Counted from the stretch's first letter, positions 34,776 through 44,180 are shown. The stretch: DNA of 64,000 nt from Nocardioides cavernae (GCF_016907475.1 NZ_JAFBCA010000001.1:1860001-1924000); one strand, 5' to 3'. Program-made: numbers and translations. Notes: generated by a model not told the origin, from the letters alone.

Positions 34776-34855
34776 CGCGCACCCGATCCGCAGCGGCGGG
34801 CACGACCGGAATCACAGGCCGGGAGTGCTCGCCGCTGCTGCTCGTCCCGCTCCTT

Positions 34856-34885
34856 TCGACACCCTTCCCGCGTGAGCCGTACTGT
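34856..34885 (+). promoter_or_regulatory. Likely prfB promoter
   Basis: TCGACA (34856-34861) and TACTGT (34880-34885) are spaced by 18 bases, and the GTG start of prfB follows eight bases later, so the mRNA is leaderless or nearly so. Confidence 0.5.
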
Positions 34886-34893
34886 TGCTCCTT

Positions 34894-36009
34894 GTGGCAG
34901 GCATCGACTTCGACGTAGAGATCAAGCAGCTCCGGGCGACCATGAAGACCGTCGGTCAGGTCCTCAACCTCGACCGGATGCGCGGGGAGATCGCCGACCT
35001 GAGTGAGCAGGTGGCGGCGCCCGACCTGTGGGACGACGTCGGGAGCGCGACCCGCATCACCGGTCGCCTCTCCGCGCTGCAGGGCGAGCTCGACCGCTTC
35101 GAGAGCCTCGAGTCCCGCATCGAGGACCTCGCCCTCATGGTCGAGATGGCCCAGGAGGAGGGCGACGCCGACACGCTCGCCGACTCCGAGGCCGAGCTCG
35201 GTCGCATCAAGAAGTCCGTCGAGTCGCTCGAGATCCGCACCCTGCTGGCAGGCGAGTACGACGAGCGCGAGGCGATCGTGACGATCCGCTCGGGCGCCGG
35301 TGGCGTGGACGCCGCCGACTTCGCCGAGATGCTCATGCGGATGTACACACGCTGGGCCGAGCAGCACAAGTACGGCGTCGAGGTGTACGACGTGTCCTAC
35401 GCCGAGGAGGCGGGCATCAAGTCCGCCGAGTTCGCGATCCACGCGCCCTACGCCTACGGCACCCTCTCCGTCGAGGCCGGCACCCACCGCCTGGTCCGGA
35501 TCAGCCCGTTCGACAACCAGGGTCGCCGCCAGACCTCCTTCGCGGCCGTCGAGGTCGTGCCCGTGCTCGAGCAGACCGACGAGGTCGAGGTCGACGAGAA
35601 CGACATCCGCACCGACGTCTTCCGCTCGGGTGGTCCCGGCGGCCAGTCGGTCAACACCACCGACTCCGCGGTCCGGCTGACGCACATCCCGACCGGCATC
35701 GTCGTCTCCTGCCAGAACGAGAAGTCGCAGCTGCAGAACAAGGCCTCCGCGATGGTCGTCCTCAAGGCCAAGCTCCTCGCCAAGAAGAAGGCCGAGGAGG
35801 CGGCGCTCAAGAAGGACCTCAAGGGCGACGTCGCCGCCAGCTGGGGTGACCAGATGCGCAACTACGTCCTCAACCCCTACCAGATCGTCAAGGACCTGCG
35901 GACCGGTCACGAGTCCGGCAACCCGAGCGCCGTGTTCGACGGCGACCTCGACGACTTCATGGAGGCCGGCATCCGCTGGCGCCGGGGAGCGGAGAAGGTC
36001 GACGCCTGA
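34894..36009 (+). CDS. prfB: Peptide chain release factor 2
   Basis: Recognises UGA and UAA stop codons and triggers peptide release on the ribosome. The 371-residue protein has the N-terminal helical domain, the anticodon-like SPF tripeptide in [11 protein letters not shown] (about residue 205) and the catalytic GGQ loop in [20 protein letters not shown] (about 250). The frame is continuous from the GTG at 34894, so the programmed +1 frameshift found in many bacterial prfB genes is absent here. It precedes ftsE, ftsX, the M23 gene and smpB, a gene order shared by many actinobacteria. Confidence 0.96.
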   Translation: MAGIDFDVEIKQLRATMKTVGQVLNLDRMRGEIADLSEQVAAPDLWDDVGSATRITGRLSALQGELDRFESLESRIEDLALMVEMAQEEGDADTLADSEAELGRIKKSVESLEIRTLLAGEYDEREAIVTIRSGAGGVDAADFAEMLMRMYTRWAEQHKYGVEVYDVSYAEEAGIKSAEFAIHAPYAYGTLSVEAGTHRLVRISPFDNQGRRQTSFAAVEVVPVLEQTDEVEVDENDIRTDVFRSGGPGGQSVNTTDSAVRLTHIPTGIVVSCQNEKSQLQNKASAMVVLKAKLLAKKKAEEAALKKDLKGDVAASWGDQMRNYVLNPYQIVKDLRTGHESGNPSAVFDGDLDDFMEAGIRWRRGAEKVDA

Positions 36010-36044
36010 GGCCCCGGATTCGCCGATCGCCTCCACCCCTCACG

Positions 36045-36050
36045 TAGCCT
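36045..36050 (+). promoter_or_regulatory. -10 element of ftsE
   Basis: TAGCCT ends seven bases before the GTG at 36058, pointing to a leaderless ftsE mRNA. Confidence 0.45.
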
Positions 36051-36057
36051 CGACGCC

Positions 36058-36747
36058 GTGATTCGCTTCGAGAAGGTGACCAAGAGCTATCCCGGCCACC
36101 CCCACCCCGCGCTCGACAACGTGTCGGTCGATGTCGAGAAGGGGGAGTTCGTCTTCCTCGTGGGCTCCTCGGGGTCGGGCAAGTCGACCTTCCTGCGCCT
36201 GGTGCTCCGTGAGTACCGCCCGACCACCGGTCGGGTCTACGTGGCCGGCAAGGAGATCAACCGGCTCGCCAGCTGGAAGGTGCCGCGGCTGCGCCGCGAC
36301 ATCGGCACGGTGTTCCAGGACTTCCGACTCCTGCCCAACAAGACCGTGACCGAGAACGTCGCCTTCGCGCTCCAGGTGATCGGCAAGTCCCGCAAGGAGA
36401 TCAAGGACGTCGTCCCCGAGACCCTCGAGCTGGTGGGCCTGAGCGGCAAGGGCGACCGGATGCCCGACGAGCTCTCCGGCGGCGAGCAGCAGCGCGTCGC
36501 CGTCGCTCGCGCGTTCGTCAACCGGCCGATGATCCTCATCGCCGACGAGCCCACCGGAAACCTCGACCCCACGACCTCGGTCGGGATCATGAAGCTCCTC
36601 GACCGGATCAACCGCACCGGCACCACGGTCGTGATGGCCACCCACGACGCCGGCATCGTCGACCAGATGCGCAAGCGCGTCATCGAGCTCGACAACGGGC
36701 ACGTCGTGCGCGACCAGGCGCAGGGCGTCTACGGCCACCAGAACTGA
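36058..36747 (+). CDS. ftsE: Cell-division ATP-binding protein FtsE
   Basis: The 229-residue ATPase of the FtsEX complex, which drives extracellular peptidoglycan hydrolases at the septum. Walker [10 protein letters not shown] (about residues 36-44), Q-loop VFQDFRLLP, signature [14 protein letters not shown] and Walker [14 protein letters not shown] are all present, followed by the H-loop in [10 protein letters not shown]. The GTG start is supported by a -10 hexamer seven bases upstream. ftsX follows after 58 bases and the coiled-coil M23 peptidase after that. Confidence 0.96.
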   Translation: MIRFEKVTKSYPGHPHPALDNVSVDVEKGEFVFLVGSSGSGKSTFLRLVLREYRPTTGRVYVAGKEINRLASWKVPRLRRDIGTVFQDFRLLPNKTVTENVAFALQVIGKSRKEIKDVVPETLELVGLSGKGDRMPDELSGGEQQRVAVARAFVNRPMILIADEPTGNLDPTTSVGIMKLLDRINRTGTTVVMATHDAGIVDQMRKRVIELDNGHVVRDQAQGVYGHQN

Positions 36748-36805
36748 CGCCGGGCCCCGGCCCCGACCCGATCCGCCTCCCCGAACGAATCGAGACCCCC
36801 ACTCC

Positions 36806-37714
36806 ATGCAGCTGCGCTACGTCTACTCCGAGCTCGGCCAGGGCCTGCGACGCAACCTGACGATGCACCTGGCGGTGATCCTCACCCTGGTCGTCTCGCT
36901 GACGCTGGTGGGCATCGGCCTGCTGTTCCAGCAGCAGGCGACCCGGGCGGCCGAGCACTTCGGCAACCAGCTCCAGATCACGGTCTACCTGTGCCGGCTC
37001 AACGACTCCAACCCGGTCTGCCCCAACCCGGTGACCGAGGCGCAGAAGACGGAGATCGAGGCCGTGGTCGACGCCAACCCGGAGGTGGCGAGCTATCGCT
37101 TCGAGTCCGGCGAGGTGGCGCTCGAGAAGGCGAAGGAGCTCTACGGCGAGGAGCTGTTCTCCGGCGACAACCCCGCGCTGACCGCCGAGGACATGCCGCA
37201 GACGATCTGGATCACGCTCGAGGACCCGGAGCAGTACGAGGGCATCAGCAGCGCGGTCCAGGGCCTGGACGGCGTCTCGCGTGTGCGGGACCTGCGCGAA
37301 CAGGTCGGACCGATCCTCGCGACCATCACCAAGATGCGGACGTACGCCCTGGGCACGGCGGCCCTGCTGGTCCTGGCGGCCCTGCTGCTGGTCGCCAACA
37401 CGATCCGCCTCGCCGCCTTCGCGCGCCGCAAGGAGATCGGCATCATGCGGCTGGTGGGCGCCTCCACGCTCTACATCGCGCTGCCGTTCCTCCTCGAGGC
37501 GCTGGTCACCGCACTGATCAGCGTCGCCCTCGCAGTGGGGGCGCTGGCGGCGTTCCTGCGCTTCGCGATCGGCGACCTCCAGCAGAACCTGAGGTTCGTG
37601 CCATGGATCGGCTGGAACGAGTTCTGGCTGGCCGCCGGGGCCGTCGCGATCCTCGGTCCGCTGCTGACATTGCTCCCGACACTCGTGTTGACGCGCAAAT
37701 ACCTCAAAGTCTGA
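36806..37714 (+). CDS. ftsX: Cell-division membrane protein FtsX
   Basis: The 302-residue membrane partner of FtsE. An N-terminal cytoplasmic tail (RYVYSELGQGLRRNLTM) leads into the first membrane helix, a large extracytoplasmic domain of about 110 residues with two Cys in CRLNDSNPVC, then three C-terminal helices (ALGTAALLVLAALLLVANTI, LPFLLEALVTALISVALAVG, FWLAAGAVAILGPLLTLLPT). The extracytoplasmic domain is expected to contact a coiled-coil peptidoglycan hydrolase, and the next gene encodes exactly such a protein. Confidence 0.95.
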   Translation: MQLRYVYSELGQGLRRNLTMHLAVILTLVVSLTLVGIGLLFQQQATRAAEHFGNQLQITVYLCRLNDSNPVCPNPVTEAQKTEIEAVVDANPEVASYRFESGEVALEKAKELYGEELFSGDNPALTAEDMPQTIWITLEDPEQYEGISSAVQGLDGVSRVRDLREQVGPILATITKMRTYALGTAALLVLAALLLVANTIRLAAFARRKEIGIMRLVGASTLYIALPFLLEALVTALISVALAVGALAAFLRFAIGDLQQNLRFVPWIGWNEFWLAAGAVAILGPLLTLLPTLVLTRKYLKV

Positions 37715-37801
37715 TCGCCGGAGGTTAGCGTCTAGGCGTCCCGCCCGGCCTGGCGTCGGTAGGACACCCTTCCCCGCTTCCCCGACGCAAAGGCTTCCCC
37801 G

Positions 37802-39076
37802 GTGCGTACCTTCCCCCGTGCCGCTCATCGCCCTGTGGCTGCAGCTCTCGTTGCAGTCATGGCGCTGGGTGTGTCCGCTGCTCATGCCGACGACCTCAAG
37901 GACAAGAAGAACAAGGTCGAGCGTGAGCTCAAGGGCGCCCACCAGGACCTCGACGAGTCCAGTGCCCAGCTGCGCAAGGCAGCGGCCCGCCTCGACGCCG
38001 CGCAGGAGCAGCTCGGTGTCGCCAAGACCCGGCTCGCCACGGCACGCGGCAAGGTGGAGGTCGCCACCGAGCGCGACGAGCAGATGCAGGCCGAGCTGGT
38101 CGCGGCCGAGGCCGAGCTCGCCGCCGCCGAGGCCGCCCTCGCGCAGGGCCAGGTCGACCGCGACGCCCAGCGCGAGAAGGTCGCCCGCACCGTCACCGAC
38201 ATGTACACCGAGGGCGACCCCGAGCTGATCGCGTTCTCCTCCCTCCTCGACGCCGAGTCCACCGAGGAGCTCACCCGCCGCGACGGCGTCCGTGACGTCG
38301 TCATCGGCCAGGAGGCGCGCGAGTACGACGAGCTCAAGGCCTCGGAGGTGCTCCTCGAGGTGCGCGAGGACCAGGTCGCCGAGGCCCGCGACGCCGTGGC
38401 CGTCAAGCGCGAGGCCGCCGCCGAGCACCTCGTGCTGATGCAGTCCCTCGAGGCCGAGGAGCAGGAGGCCAAGGACTCCGTCGTCTCGCTCGTGATCGAG
38501 CGCCGCGACGCACGTGCGGGGGCCAGCGAGGCACGCTCGAAGGACCTCTCCAAGCTGCGCAAGCTCGAGAAGGAGCAGCAGCAGATCGAGGAGATGCTGC
38601 GCAGGCGCGCCCTCGCAGCCCTGCGCCGACAGCGCGCGGAGGCGCGTGCCAACGCCCGGTCTCAGGCGTCCACCCCGAGCCCGGGCCTGCTCGCCTACCC
38701 GGTCGAGGGCTACGTCACCTCGCCGTTCGGCTACCGGACCCACCCGATCTATCACTACTGGGGCCTGCACGACGGCGTGGACTTCGGCGGCGGCTGCGGC
38801 ACCCCGCTGCGCGCCGCGGCGCCCGGCAAGGTCGTGTCGTCGTACTTCAGCGGCGTCTACGGCAACCGGCTGGTGATCGACCACGGGGTGCTCGGCGGCA
38901 AGGGCATCGCCACGATCTACAACCACGCCAGCGGCTACAACGTCGGCGTCGGCGACACGGTCCAGGAGGGCCAGGTCATCGGCTTCGAGGGCAGCACCGG
39001 GTGGTCGACCGGGTGCCACCTGCACTTCACCGTCATGGCCAACGGCCAGGCAGTGGACCCGATGAACTGGCTGTGA
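37802..39076 (+). CDS. Secreted coiled-coil M23 peptidase (EnvC/RipC-like partner of FtsEX)
   Basis: A 424-residue exported endopeptidase. A signal peptide (AAALVAVMALGVSAAHA) is followed by a long coiled coil rich in Ala, Glu and Arg (about residues 30-290) and a C-terminal M23/LytM domain. Zinc ligands are intact: HDGVDF supplies His and Asp, HLHF the final HxH. An intact site implies that it cleaves peptidoglycan itself rather than only activating an amidase. The GTG start is six bases after AAGGCT, a weak -10. Location directly after ftsEX strongly suggests that FtsX controls it through the coiled coil at the septum. Confidence 0.9.
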   Translation: MRTFPRAAHRPVAAALVAVMALGVSAAHADDLKDKKNKVERELKGAHQDLDESSAQLRKAAARLDAAQEQLGVAKTRLATARGKVEVATERDEQMQAELVAAEAELAAAEAALAQGQVDRDAQREKVARTVTDMYTEGDPELIAFSSLLDAESTEELTRRDGVRDVVIGQEAREYDELKASEVLLEVREDQVAEARDAVAVKREAAAEHLVLMQSLEAEEQEAKDSVVSLVIERRDARAGASEARSKDLSKLRKLEKEQQQIEEMLRRRALAALRRQRAEARANARSQASTPSPGLLAYPVEGYVTSPFGYRTHPIYHYWGLHDGVDFGGGCGTPLRAAAPGKVVSSYFSGVYGNRLVIDHGVLGGKGIATIYNHASGYNVGVGDTVQEGQVIGFEGSTGWSTGCHLHFTVMANGQAVDPMNWL

Positions 39077-39120
39077 TCGCCACGCTCGCGTCGCCGAACA
39101 TCTGATTGGACACGCTCTGG

Positions 39121-39126
39121 GACAAT
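39121..39126 (+). promoter_or_regulatory. -10 element of smpB
   Basis: GACAAT ends six bases before the ATG at 39133; a leaderless transcript is likely. Confidence 0.45.
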
Positions 39127-39132
39127 GGACCC

Positions 39133-39612
39133 ATGGCGAAGGAGCAGGGCCAGAAGATGGTCGCGCAGAACAAGAAGGCCCGCCACGACTACCACATCGA
39201 GGACACCTGGGAGGCCGGGCTCGTCCTCATGGGGACCGAGGTGAAGTCGCTGCGTCAGGGGCGCGCGTCGCTCGTCGACGGCTTCGCCGAGATCGACAAC
39301 GGCGAGGCGTGGCTGCTGGGCGTGCACATCCCGGAGTACAGCCAGGGCACCTGGACCAACCACTCCGCCCGCCGCCGCCGCAAGCTGCTGCTCAACCGGT
39401 CCGAGATCGACAAGATCGAGCGCAAGATCACCGACAAGGGCTACACGATCGTGCCGCTCGCGCTCTACTTCAAGGACGGCCGCGCAAAGGTCGAGATCGC
39501 CCTCGCCAAGGGCAAGAAGTCCTACGACAAGCGCCACACCCTCGCCGAGCGCACCGCCAACCGGGAGAAGGTCGAGGCTGTCCAGCGGCGGCTCAAGGGC
39601 CACCGGGACTGA
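39133..39612 (+). CDS. smpB: SsrA-binding protein SmpB
   Basis: The 159-residue partner of tmRNA in trans-translation, which rescues stalled ribosomes. [39 protein letters not shown] and the basic C-terminal tail with [11 protein letters not shown] and [16 protein letters not shown] are diagnostic. The ATG at 39133 gives the usual length and lies six bases after a -10 hexamer; an upstream TTG is in frame but less likely. The tmRNA gene lies about 10 kb downstream in the same window rather than adjacent. Confidence 0.96.
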   Translation: MAKEQGQKMVAQNKKARHDYHIEDTWEAGLVLMGTEVKSLRQGRASLVDGFAEIDNGEAWLLGVHIPEYSQGTWTNHSARRRRKLLLNRSEIDKIERKITDKGYTIVPLALYFKDGRAKVEIALAKGKKSYDKRHTLAERTANREKVEAVQRRLKGHRD

Positions 39613-39622
39613 GGGCGCGGGC

Positions 39623-40486
39623 TTGACTCCCGTCGACTTCGCCGAGGCCCTCGGCCTGCCGGGCCTGATCGACCTGCACACCCACTTCCTGCCGCCGCGG
39701 GTGATGGCCAAGGTCCGGGCGCAGTTCGACGCCGCCGGGCCGCTGATCGGTCGGCCGTGGCCGCTGCACTACCGCGACGAGGACGACGCGCTCGTCGAGG
39801 TGCTCCGCTCCTACGGCGTACGCCGCTTCACCGCGCTGCCCTACGCCCACAAGCCCGGCATGGCCGAGTTCCTCAACGACTGGGCGGCCGGGTTCGTGGA
39901 GCGGGTGCCCGAGGCCGCGGTGTGCGGCACGTTCTTCCCCGAGCCAGGCGTGTCGGCGTACGTCGCCACCCGCACCCTCACGGTCGAGGTCTGGAAGGTG
40001 CACGTGCAGGTCGGGGCGTTCGACGTCACCGACCCGCTGCTCGACGAGGCGTGGGGCGTCGTCGCCGACGCCGGGACGCCGGTGGTGCTGCACGCCGGCA
40101 GCGGCCCCGTGCCGACCGAGCACACCGGTCCCGGGCCGGTGGGGGAGCTGCTGGCGCGCCACCCGGGGCTGCGGCTGGTGATCGCGCACGCCGGAGCGCC
40201 GGAGTACGCCGAGTTCCTGACGCTGGCTGAGTCCCACGAGCGGGTCGCGCTCGACACCACGATGGCCTTCACGCCGTTCTTCGAGGAGATGGGCGGCGCC
40301 TACCCGCCCGACCTGCTGCCCCGGCTGCGCGACCTCGGGTTGGCCGGGAAGGTCCACCTCGGCAGCGACTTCCCCAACATCCCCTACCCCTACGTCGTCC
40401 AGCTCGAGGCGCTGACCCGGTTGGGACTGGGGGAGGAGTGGCTGCGCGCCGTGTGCTGGGACAGCTCGGCCGCCCTCCTCGGCTGA
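39623..40486 (+). CDS. Amidohydrolase-family metal-dependent hydrolase
   Basis: A 287-residue TIM-barrel enzyme of the amidohydrolase-2 type. Metal ligands appear as the HTHF pair (about residue 20), His in VLHAGSG (about 155), His in IAHAGAPEY (about 191) and the Asp in LGSDFPN (about 250). Members hydrolyse or decarboxylate small ring compounds; nothing here fixes the substrate. The frame opens with a TTG at 39623, ten bases after smpB; no better start codon is close. It ends 29 bases before the inverted 50-bp repeat. Its neighbours give no pathway clue. Confidence 0.75.
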   Translation: MTPVDFAEALGLPGLIDLHTHFLPPRVMAKVRAQFDAAGPLIGRPWPLHYRDEDDALVEVLRSYGVRRFTALPYAHKPGMAEFLNDWAAGFVERVPEAAVCGTFFPEPGVSAYVATRTLTVEVWKVHVQVGAFDVTDPLLDEAWGVVADAGTPVVLHAGSGPVPTEHTGPGPVGELLARHPGLRLVIAHAGAPEYAEFLTLAESHERVALDTTMAFTPFFEEMGGAYPPDLLPRLRDLGLAGKVHLGSDFPNIPYPYVVQLEALTRLGLGEEWLRAVCWDSSAALLG

Positions 40487-40514
40487 GGCTCGTACCCGGA
40501 CCTTGCGCCGCCCA

Positions 40515-40564
40515 GCGGTGCGCCACCCACATCTCCGGCCGTCGGATTGTGGCTGGGCCACCGC
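40515..40564 (-). repeat. 50-bp dispersed repeat, copy 4 (inverted)
   Basis: Read on the minus strand it begins GCGGTGGCCCAGCCAC and ends GTGGGTGGCGCACCGC, with the same length as the copies at 8.9-9.1 kb and about 42 of 50 matches to copy 2. It lies between the amidohydrolase gene and the promoter of the ROK regulator. Confidence 0.75.
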
Positions 40565-40603
40565 TCCTGGACTGGACCAGTCGCCGACTCGTCGCGAGGA
40601 CTC

Positions 40604-40633
40604 TTGACGAGGGATATGTAAGTGCGCTGAACT
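40604..40633 (+). promoter_or_regulatory. Promoter of the ROK regulator gene
   Basis: TTGACG at 40604-40609 and TGAACT at 40628-40633 are spaced by 18 bases; the GTG start follows seven bases later. The AT-rich ACTAACTAAT stretch around the start could hold a regulator site, but no clear palindrome is seen. Confidence 0.45.
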
Positions 40634-40640
40634 AACTAAT

Positions 40641-41774
40641 GTGACACCGCACACACCGGTCGGCCGCCCGCTCCGTCCCCGGGGCAAGCTGCTCCAGGAG
40701 GACGCCCGCCGCCACCACCGCTCGCTGCTGCTCCAGCAGCTGTTCCGGGAGGGCCCGGCGAGCCGCGCCGACCTGGCGCGTTCGAGCGGCCTGACCCGGG
40801 TCACGGTGTCCGACCTGGTGGGGGAGATGCTCGCCGAGGGCTTCCTGGCCGAGCTGGGCGCGCCCGCCGAGTCGCGGGTCGGCAAGCCGCCGACGCTGGT
40901 CGGCCTCGCCCCCGACTCCCACCACATCATCGGCCTGGACCTCTCCGAGACCGACCGCATGTCCGGCGCGGTCGTCAACCTCGCCGGCACCGTCCGGGCG
41001 CGGCACGAGGTGCACCTCGACGGCGCGGAGGGGGAGCGGGCGGTCGAGCTCGTCCTGGCCCTCGCCTCCCAGCTCATGACGATGACGGACCGCCCGGTCC
41101 TGGGCGTCGGCGTCGGCAGCCCCGGCGTCGTCGACGCGAACGGCACCGTCGTCGACGCACCCAACCTCGCGTGGACCGATGTCCCGCTCGCCGCCCGGCT
41201 CGCCGAGACGCTCGACGTGCCGGTGTTCGTCGCCAACGACGCCAACACCGCCGTCCTCGGCGAGCACACCTTCGGTGAGTCCGGCGACGGCGGGCTGATG
41301 GTCCTGCGGGTCGGCACCGGTGTCGGCGCGGGCCTCGTCCTCGGCGGGTCGCTGCTCCACGGCCACCTCGGCGCAGCGGGCGAGATCGGCCACGTCGTGG
41401 TCGACCCCGAGGGTGAGCGGTGCGCCTGCTCGCGCACGGGCTGCCTCGAGACGTTGCTCGCGGCGCCACGGCTGCGGCGTCGGGTCGGTGAGCCCGGAGT
41501 GGACGGCCCCGCCGTGCTCGCCGAGGTCGGCACCCGGCTGGGCGAGGTGCTGGCGCCGGTCGTCGCCGCGCTCAACCTCCACGAGATCGTGCTGAGCGGC
41601 CCCGCGGAGCTGCTCGACGGACCGCTGCTCGACGCGGCGGACCGGACCATCCGCGAGCGGACCATGCCGATCAGCTCGACAGGGCTGGCCGTCCGCACCT
41701 CCAAGCTCGGCGAGGACGTCGTGGTCGTGGGAGCGGCCGTGCTCGTGCTCGCCGGGGAGCTGGGCGTCTCGTGA
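40641..41774 (+). CDS. ROK-family transcriptional regulator
   Basis: A 377-residue repressor-type ROK protein. The N-terminal winged helix (SRADLARSSGLTRVTVSDLV, about residues 34-55) is followed by the actin-like ROK domain with GVGVGSPGVVDANGTV and the zinc motif CACSRTGCLET. Such proteins bind DNA and sense a sugar or sugar phosphate. The GTG start is placed by a promoter seven bases upstream. It heads a run of genes for a sugar ABC importer, a GH3 hexosaminidase and an ROK kinase, so it probably controls amino-sugar or muropeptide uptake and its own operon. Confidence 0.88.
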   Translation: MTPHTPVGRPLRPRGKLLQEDARRHHRSLLLQQLFREGPASRADLARSSGLTRVTVSDLVGEMLAEGFLAELGAPAESRVGKPPTLVGLAPDSHHIIGLDLSETDRMSGAVVNLAGTVRARHEVHLDGAEGERAVELVLALASQLMTMTDRPVLGVGVGSPGVVDANGTVVDAPNLAWTDVPLAARLAETLDVPVFVANDANTAVLGEHTFGESGDGGLMVLRVGTGVGAGLVLGGSLLHGHLGAAGEIGHVVVDPEGERCACSRTGCLETLLAAPRLRRRVGEPGVDGPAVLAEVGTRLGEVLAPVVAALNLHEIVLSGPAELLDGPLLDAADRTIRERTMPISSTGLAVRTSKLGEDVVVVGAAVLVLAGELGVS

Positions 41775-41827
41775 GCCCCTTGCACCCCTACTTGGGAACC
41801 CACTGGAAGATCGATGGAAGGAACACT

Positions 41828-43123
41828 GTGGTGCGCATCAAGAAGTCCTTGACCGGGGTGGCGGTCGCCGCACTCGCGCTGACGACGCTCGCCGCGTGCG
41901 GCAGCGATGACGACGGCTCGTCCACCGACGACGACGGCGGCGCCGAGTCGGCCGACATCCGCGTCTGGCTCAACGGCACGGACACTCCGCAGGAGGCCCG
42001 CGACTGGTTGAAGAAGACCTTCGAGGAGGACAACCCGGGGTCCACGCTGACCATCGAGCAGCAGGAGTGGGACGGCCTCGTCGAGAAGCTCACCACCGCG
42101 CTCTCCAGCGAGTCCGAGACCCCCGACGTGGTGGAGATCGGCAACACCCAGGCGCCGACGTTCACCTCGGCGGGTGCGTTCTCACCGCTCACCGACGAGC
42201 TCGACGACCTCGGCGGCGACGACCTGCTGCCCGGGTTCGTCGAGGGTGCGACGGTCGACGGCGAGACGTACGCCGTGCCGTACTACGCCGGCTCGAAGTA
42301 CATCTTCTACCGCAAGGACCTCTTCGAGAAGTCCGGCCTCGAGGTCCCCACGACGCTCGAGGAGTTCGTCCAGGCGGCCGCCACGCTGAAGAAGGACAAC
42401 CCCAAGCCGGCCAACTTCTCCGGCTTCTGGTTCCCCGGGCAGGACTGGCGCAACGGCGCGGCCTTCGTGTGGTCCGCCGGCGGCGACCTCGCCGTGGATG
42501 ACGGTGGCGAGTGGACCGGTTCGCTGTCGTCGCCCGAGTCCGTGGCGGGCCTGGAGATGGCCCAGCAGCTCTTCACCGAGTCGTCGGGGGCGCCCAAGGA
42601 CGGCAACGAGGCCGACCCGTGGACGCCGTTCTGCGCAGGCGAGGTCGGCATGATGTCGACGCCCGGCTGGGTGAAGGGGCTCCTCGAGGACCCCGAGACC
42701 GGCTGCCCCGACGGCCACGCCAAGCAGGTCGGCGTCTTCGCGCTGCCCGGCCCGGACGGCGAGCCCGCGCCCGTGCTGCTCGGCGGCTCCGACATCGCCA
42801 TCGCGGCCAAGTCGGCCAACCAGGACCTCGCCCAGGAGGCGGTCGAGCTCATGCTCAGCGAGGACTACCAGACGCTGATGGCCGAGGCCGGCCTCACGCC
42901 TGCCCGCACGTCGCTCGCCTCGCTGCTCGGTGACGACGAGTACGCCGAGGCCACCGTGGCCGCGGCGTCGAACGCCAAGCTCACGCCGGCCGCGCCGGGC
43001 TGGGCCACGGTCGAGGGCTCACGGGCCCTGGAGGACCTCTTCAGCGCCATCGCCCAGGGCGGCGACGTGGAGGAGCTCGCAGCGAAGACCGACGAGCAGA
43101 TGAACAGCCAGCTCAACGGCTGA
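41828..43123 (+). CDS. Sugar ABC transporter substrate-binding lipoprotein
   Basis: A 431-residue extracellular solute-binding protein of the maltose/oligosaccharide class. The lipobox LAAC (Cys at about residue 21) marks it as a lipoprotein; the mature part has Asp/Gly-rich lead sequence then the two-lobed fold with TPDVVEIGNTQAPTF, YAVPYYAGSKYIFYRKDLFE and a C-terminal helix set. Adjacent GTG codons at 41828 and 41831 can both start; an upstream ATG at 41771 would add a non-signal extension. AAGGA lies just upstream. It works with the two permeases that follow; the ATPase is not encoded here, so a shared MsiK-type ATPase is likely. Confidence 0.9.
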   Translation: MVRIKKSLTGVAVAALALTTLAACGSDDDGSSTDDDGGAESADIRVWLNGTDTPQEARDWLKKTFEEDNPGSTLTIEQQEWDGLVEKLTTALSSESETPDVVEIGNTQAPTFTSAGAFSPLTDELDDLGGDDLLPGFVEGATVDGETYAVPYYAGSKYIFYRKDLFEKSGLEVPTTLEEFVQAAATLKKDNPKPANFSGFWFPGQDWRNGAAFVWSAGGDLAVDDGGEWTGSLSSPESVAGLEMAQQLFTESSGAPKDGNEADPWTPFCAGEVGMMSTPGWVKGLLEDPETGCPDGHAKQVGVFALPGPDGEPAPVLLGGSDIAIAAKSANQDLAQEAVELMLSEDYQTLMAEAGLTPARTSLASLLGDDEYAEATVAAASNAKLTPAAPGWATVEGSRALEDLFSAIAQGGDVEELAAKTDEQMNSQLNG

Positions 43124-43136
43124 GGCTCGACGACCA

Positions 43137-43171
43137 CCGGTGGGGGCGGCGCCAGCCGCTGCCCCCACCGG
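43137..43171 (+). terminator. Strong stem-loop after the binding-protein gene
   Basis: Fourteen-base arms (43137-43150 and 43158-43171) pair at 13 positions around a 7-base loop, 13 bases after the stop and 46 bases before the first permease gene. There is no T-run. Stem-loops here usually protect the binding-protein mRNA or reduce read-through so that the binding protein is made in excess. Confidence 0.6.
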
Positions 43172-43217
43172 GGCGCGCCCGCGCGACAATCACACCGGCA
43201 CAGGAGAGGAGGAGGCG

Positions 43218-44180
43218 ATGAGCAGCACGCTCAGTGACACGACCCGTGACACCTCCGAGGAGACCGCGACCGGCGTGGCCCCCCGTCGCAGCCGCGCCAC
43301 CCTCCTGCCGTACGCACTCCTGGTCCCGGCCGTGCTGGCGCTGGCGGTGGCGCTCGGCTATCCGCTCGTGCGCCAGGTCGTCCTGTCCCTGCAGGACTAC
43401 GGCCTCGCCCAGCAGTTCGGCCGGCCTCCGGAGTGGGTGGGCGCCAACAACTACCGCACGCTCGTCGCCGACGGCTACCTGTGGACGGTCACCCTCCGCT
43501 CCATCGCCTTCTGCCTCGTCAACGCGGCGCTCACGATGGCGATCGGCGTCGGCCTCGCGCTGCTGATGCGGCACATGTCGCGCGGCGTACGTCTCCTCGT
43601 GCAGACCGGGTTGCTGCTCGCGTGGGCGATGCCGGTGGTCGCCTCGCTCACGGTGTGGCAGTGGCTCTTCGACACGCAGTACGGCGTCGTGAACTACGTC
43701 CTCACGGGGCTCGGTCTCGACTACGAGGGCCACGGGTGGCTCCTGCGGCCGCTGTCCTTCTTCTTCGTCGCGACCGTGATCGTCGTGTGGATGAGCGTGC
43801 CGTTCGTCGCGTTCACGGTCTACGCCGCGCTCACGCAGCTGCCCGAGGAGCTGGTCGAGGCCTCCGAGATCGACGGCGCCGGTCCGGTCTCTCGCTTCCG
43901 CCACGTCGTGCTGCCCACCATCCGCCCGGTGCTGCTCGTCGTGGGCCTGCTGCAGATCATCTGGGACCTGCGCGTCTTCTCGCAGATCTACATCCTCCAG
44001 AAGGCGGGCGGCAGCGCCCGCGACACGAACCTGCTCGGCACCTACATCTACCGGCTCGGCATCGGCGGTGGCGAGTTCGGCATGTCGGCGGCCGTCGCGA
44101 TCTTCATGCTCGCCCTCACGGTCGTGCTGACCGCGCCCTACGTCCGCGCCATGCTCCGGCAGGAGGGGGAGGCACGATGA
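43218..44180 (+). CDS. Sugar ABC transporter permease (MalF/UgpA type)
   Basis: A 320-residue inner-membrane permease with six predicted membrane helices. The cytoplasmic EAA loop reads ELVEASEIDGAGPVSRFRHV followed by VLPTIRP (about residues 215-240), the contact site for the ATPase. The N-terminal tail (about 30 residues, polar) is followed by LPYALLVPAVLALAVALGYP. The ATG at 43218 has a strong GGAGGAGG site. It is coupled to the second permease by an ATGA overlap. Together with the upstream lipoprotein it imports an oligosaccharide, probably an amino sugar or its dimer, given the hexosaminidase and kinase downstream. Confidence 0.9.
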   Translation: MSSTLSDTTRDTSEETATGVAPRRSRATLLPYALLVPAVLALAVALGYPLVRQVVLSLQDYGLAQQFGRPPEWVGANNYRTLVADGYLWTVTLRSIAFCLVNAALTMAIGVGLALLMRHMSRGVRLLVQTGLLLAWAMPVVASLTVWQWLFDTQYGVVNYVLTGLGLDYEGHGWLLRPLSFFFVATVIVVWMSVPFVAFTVYAALTQLPEELVEASEIDGAGPVSRFRHVVLPTIRPVLLVVGLLQIIWDLRVFSQIYILQKAGGSARDTNLLGTYIYRLGIGGGEFGMSAAVAIFMLALTVVLTAPYVRAMLRQEGEAR

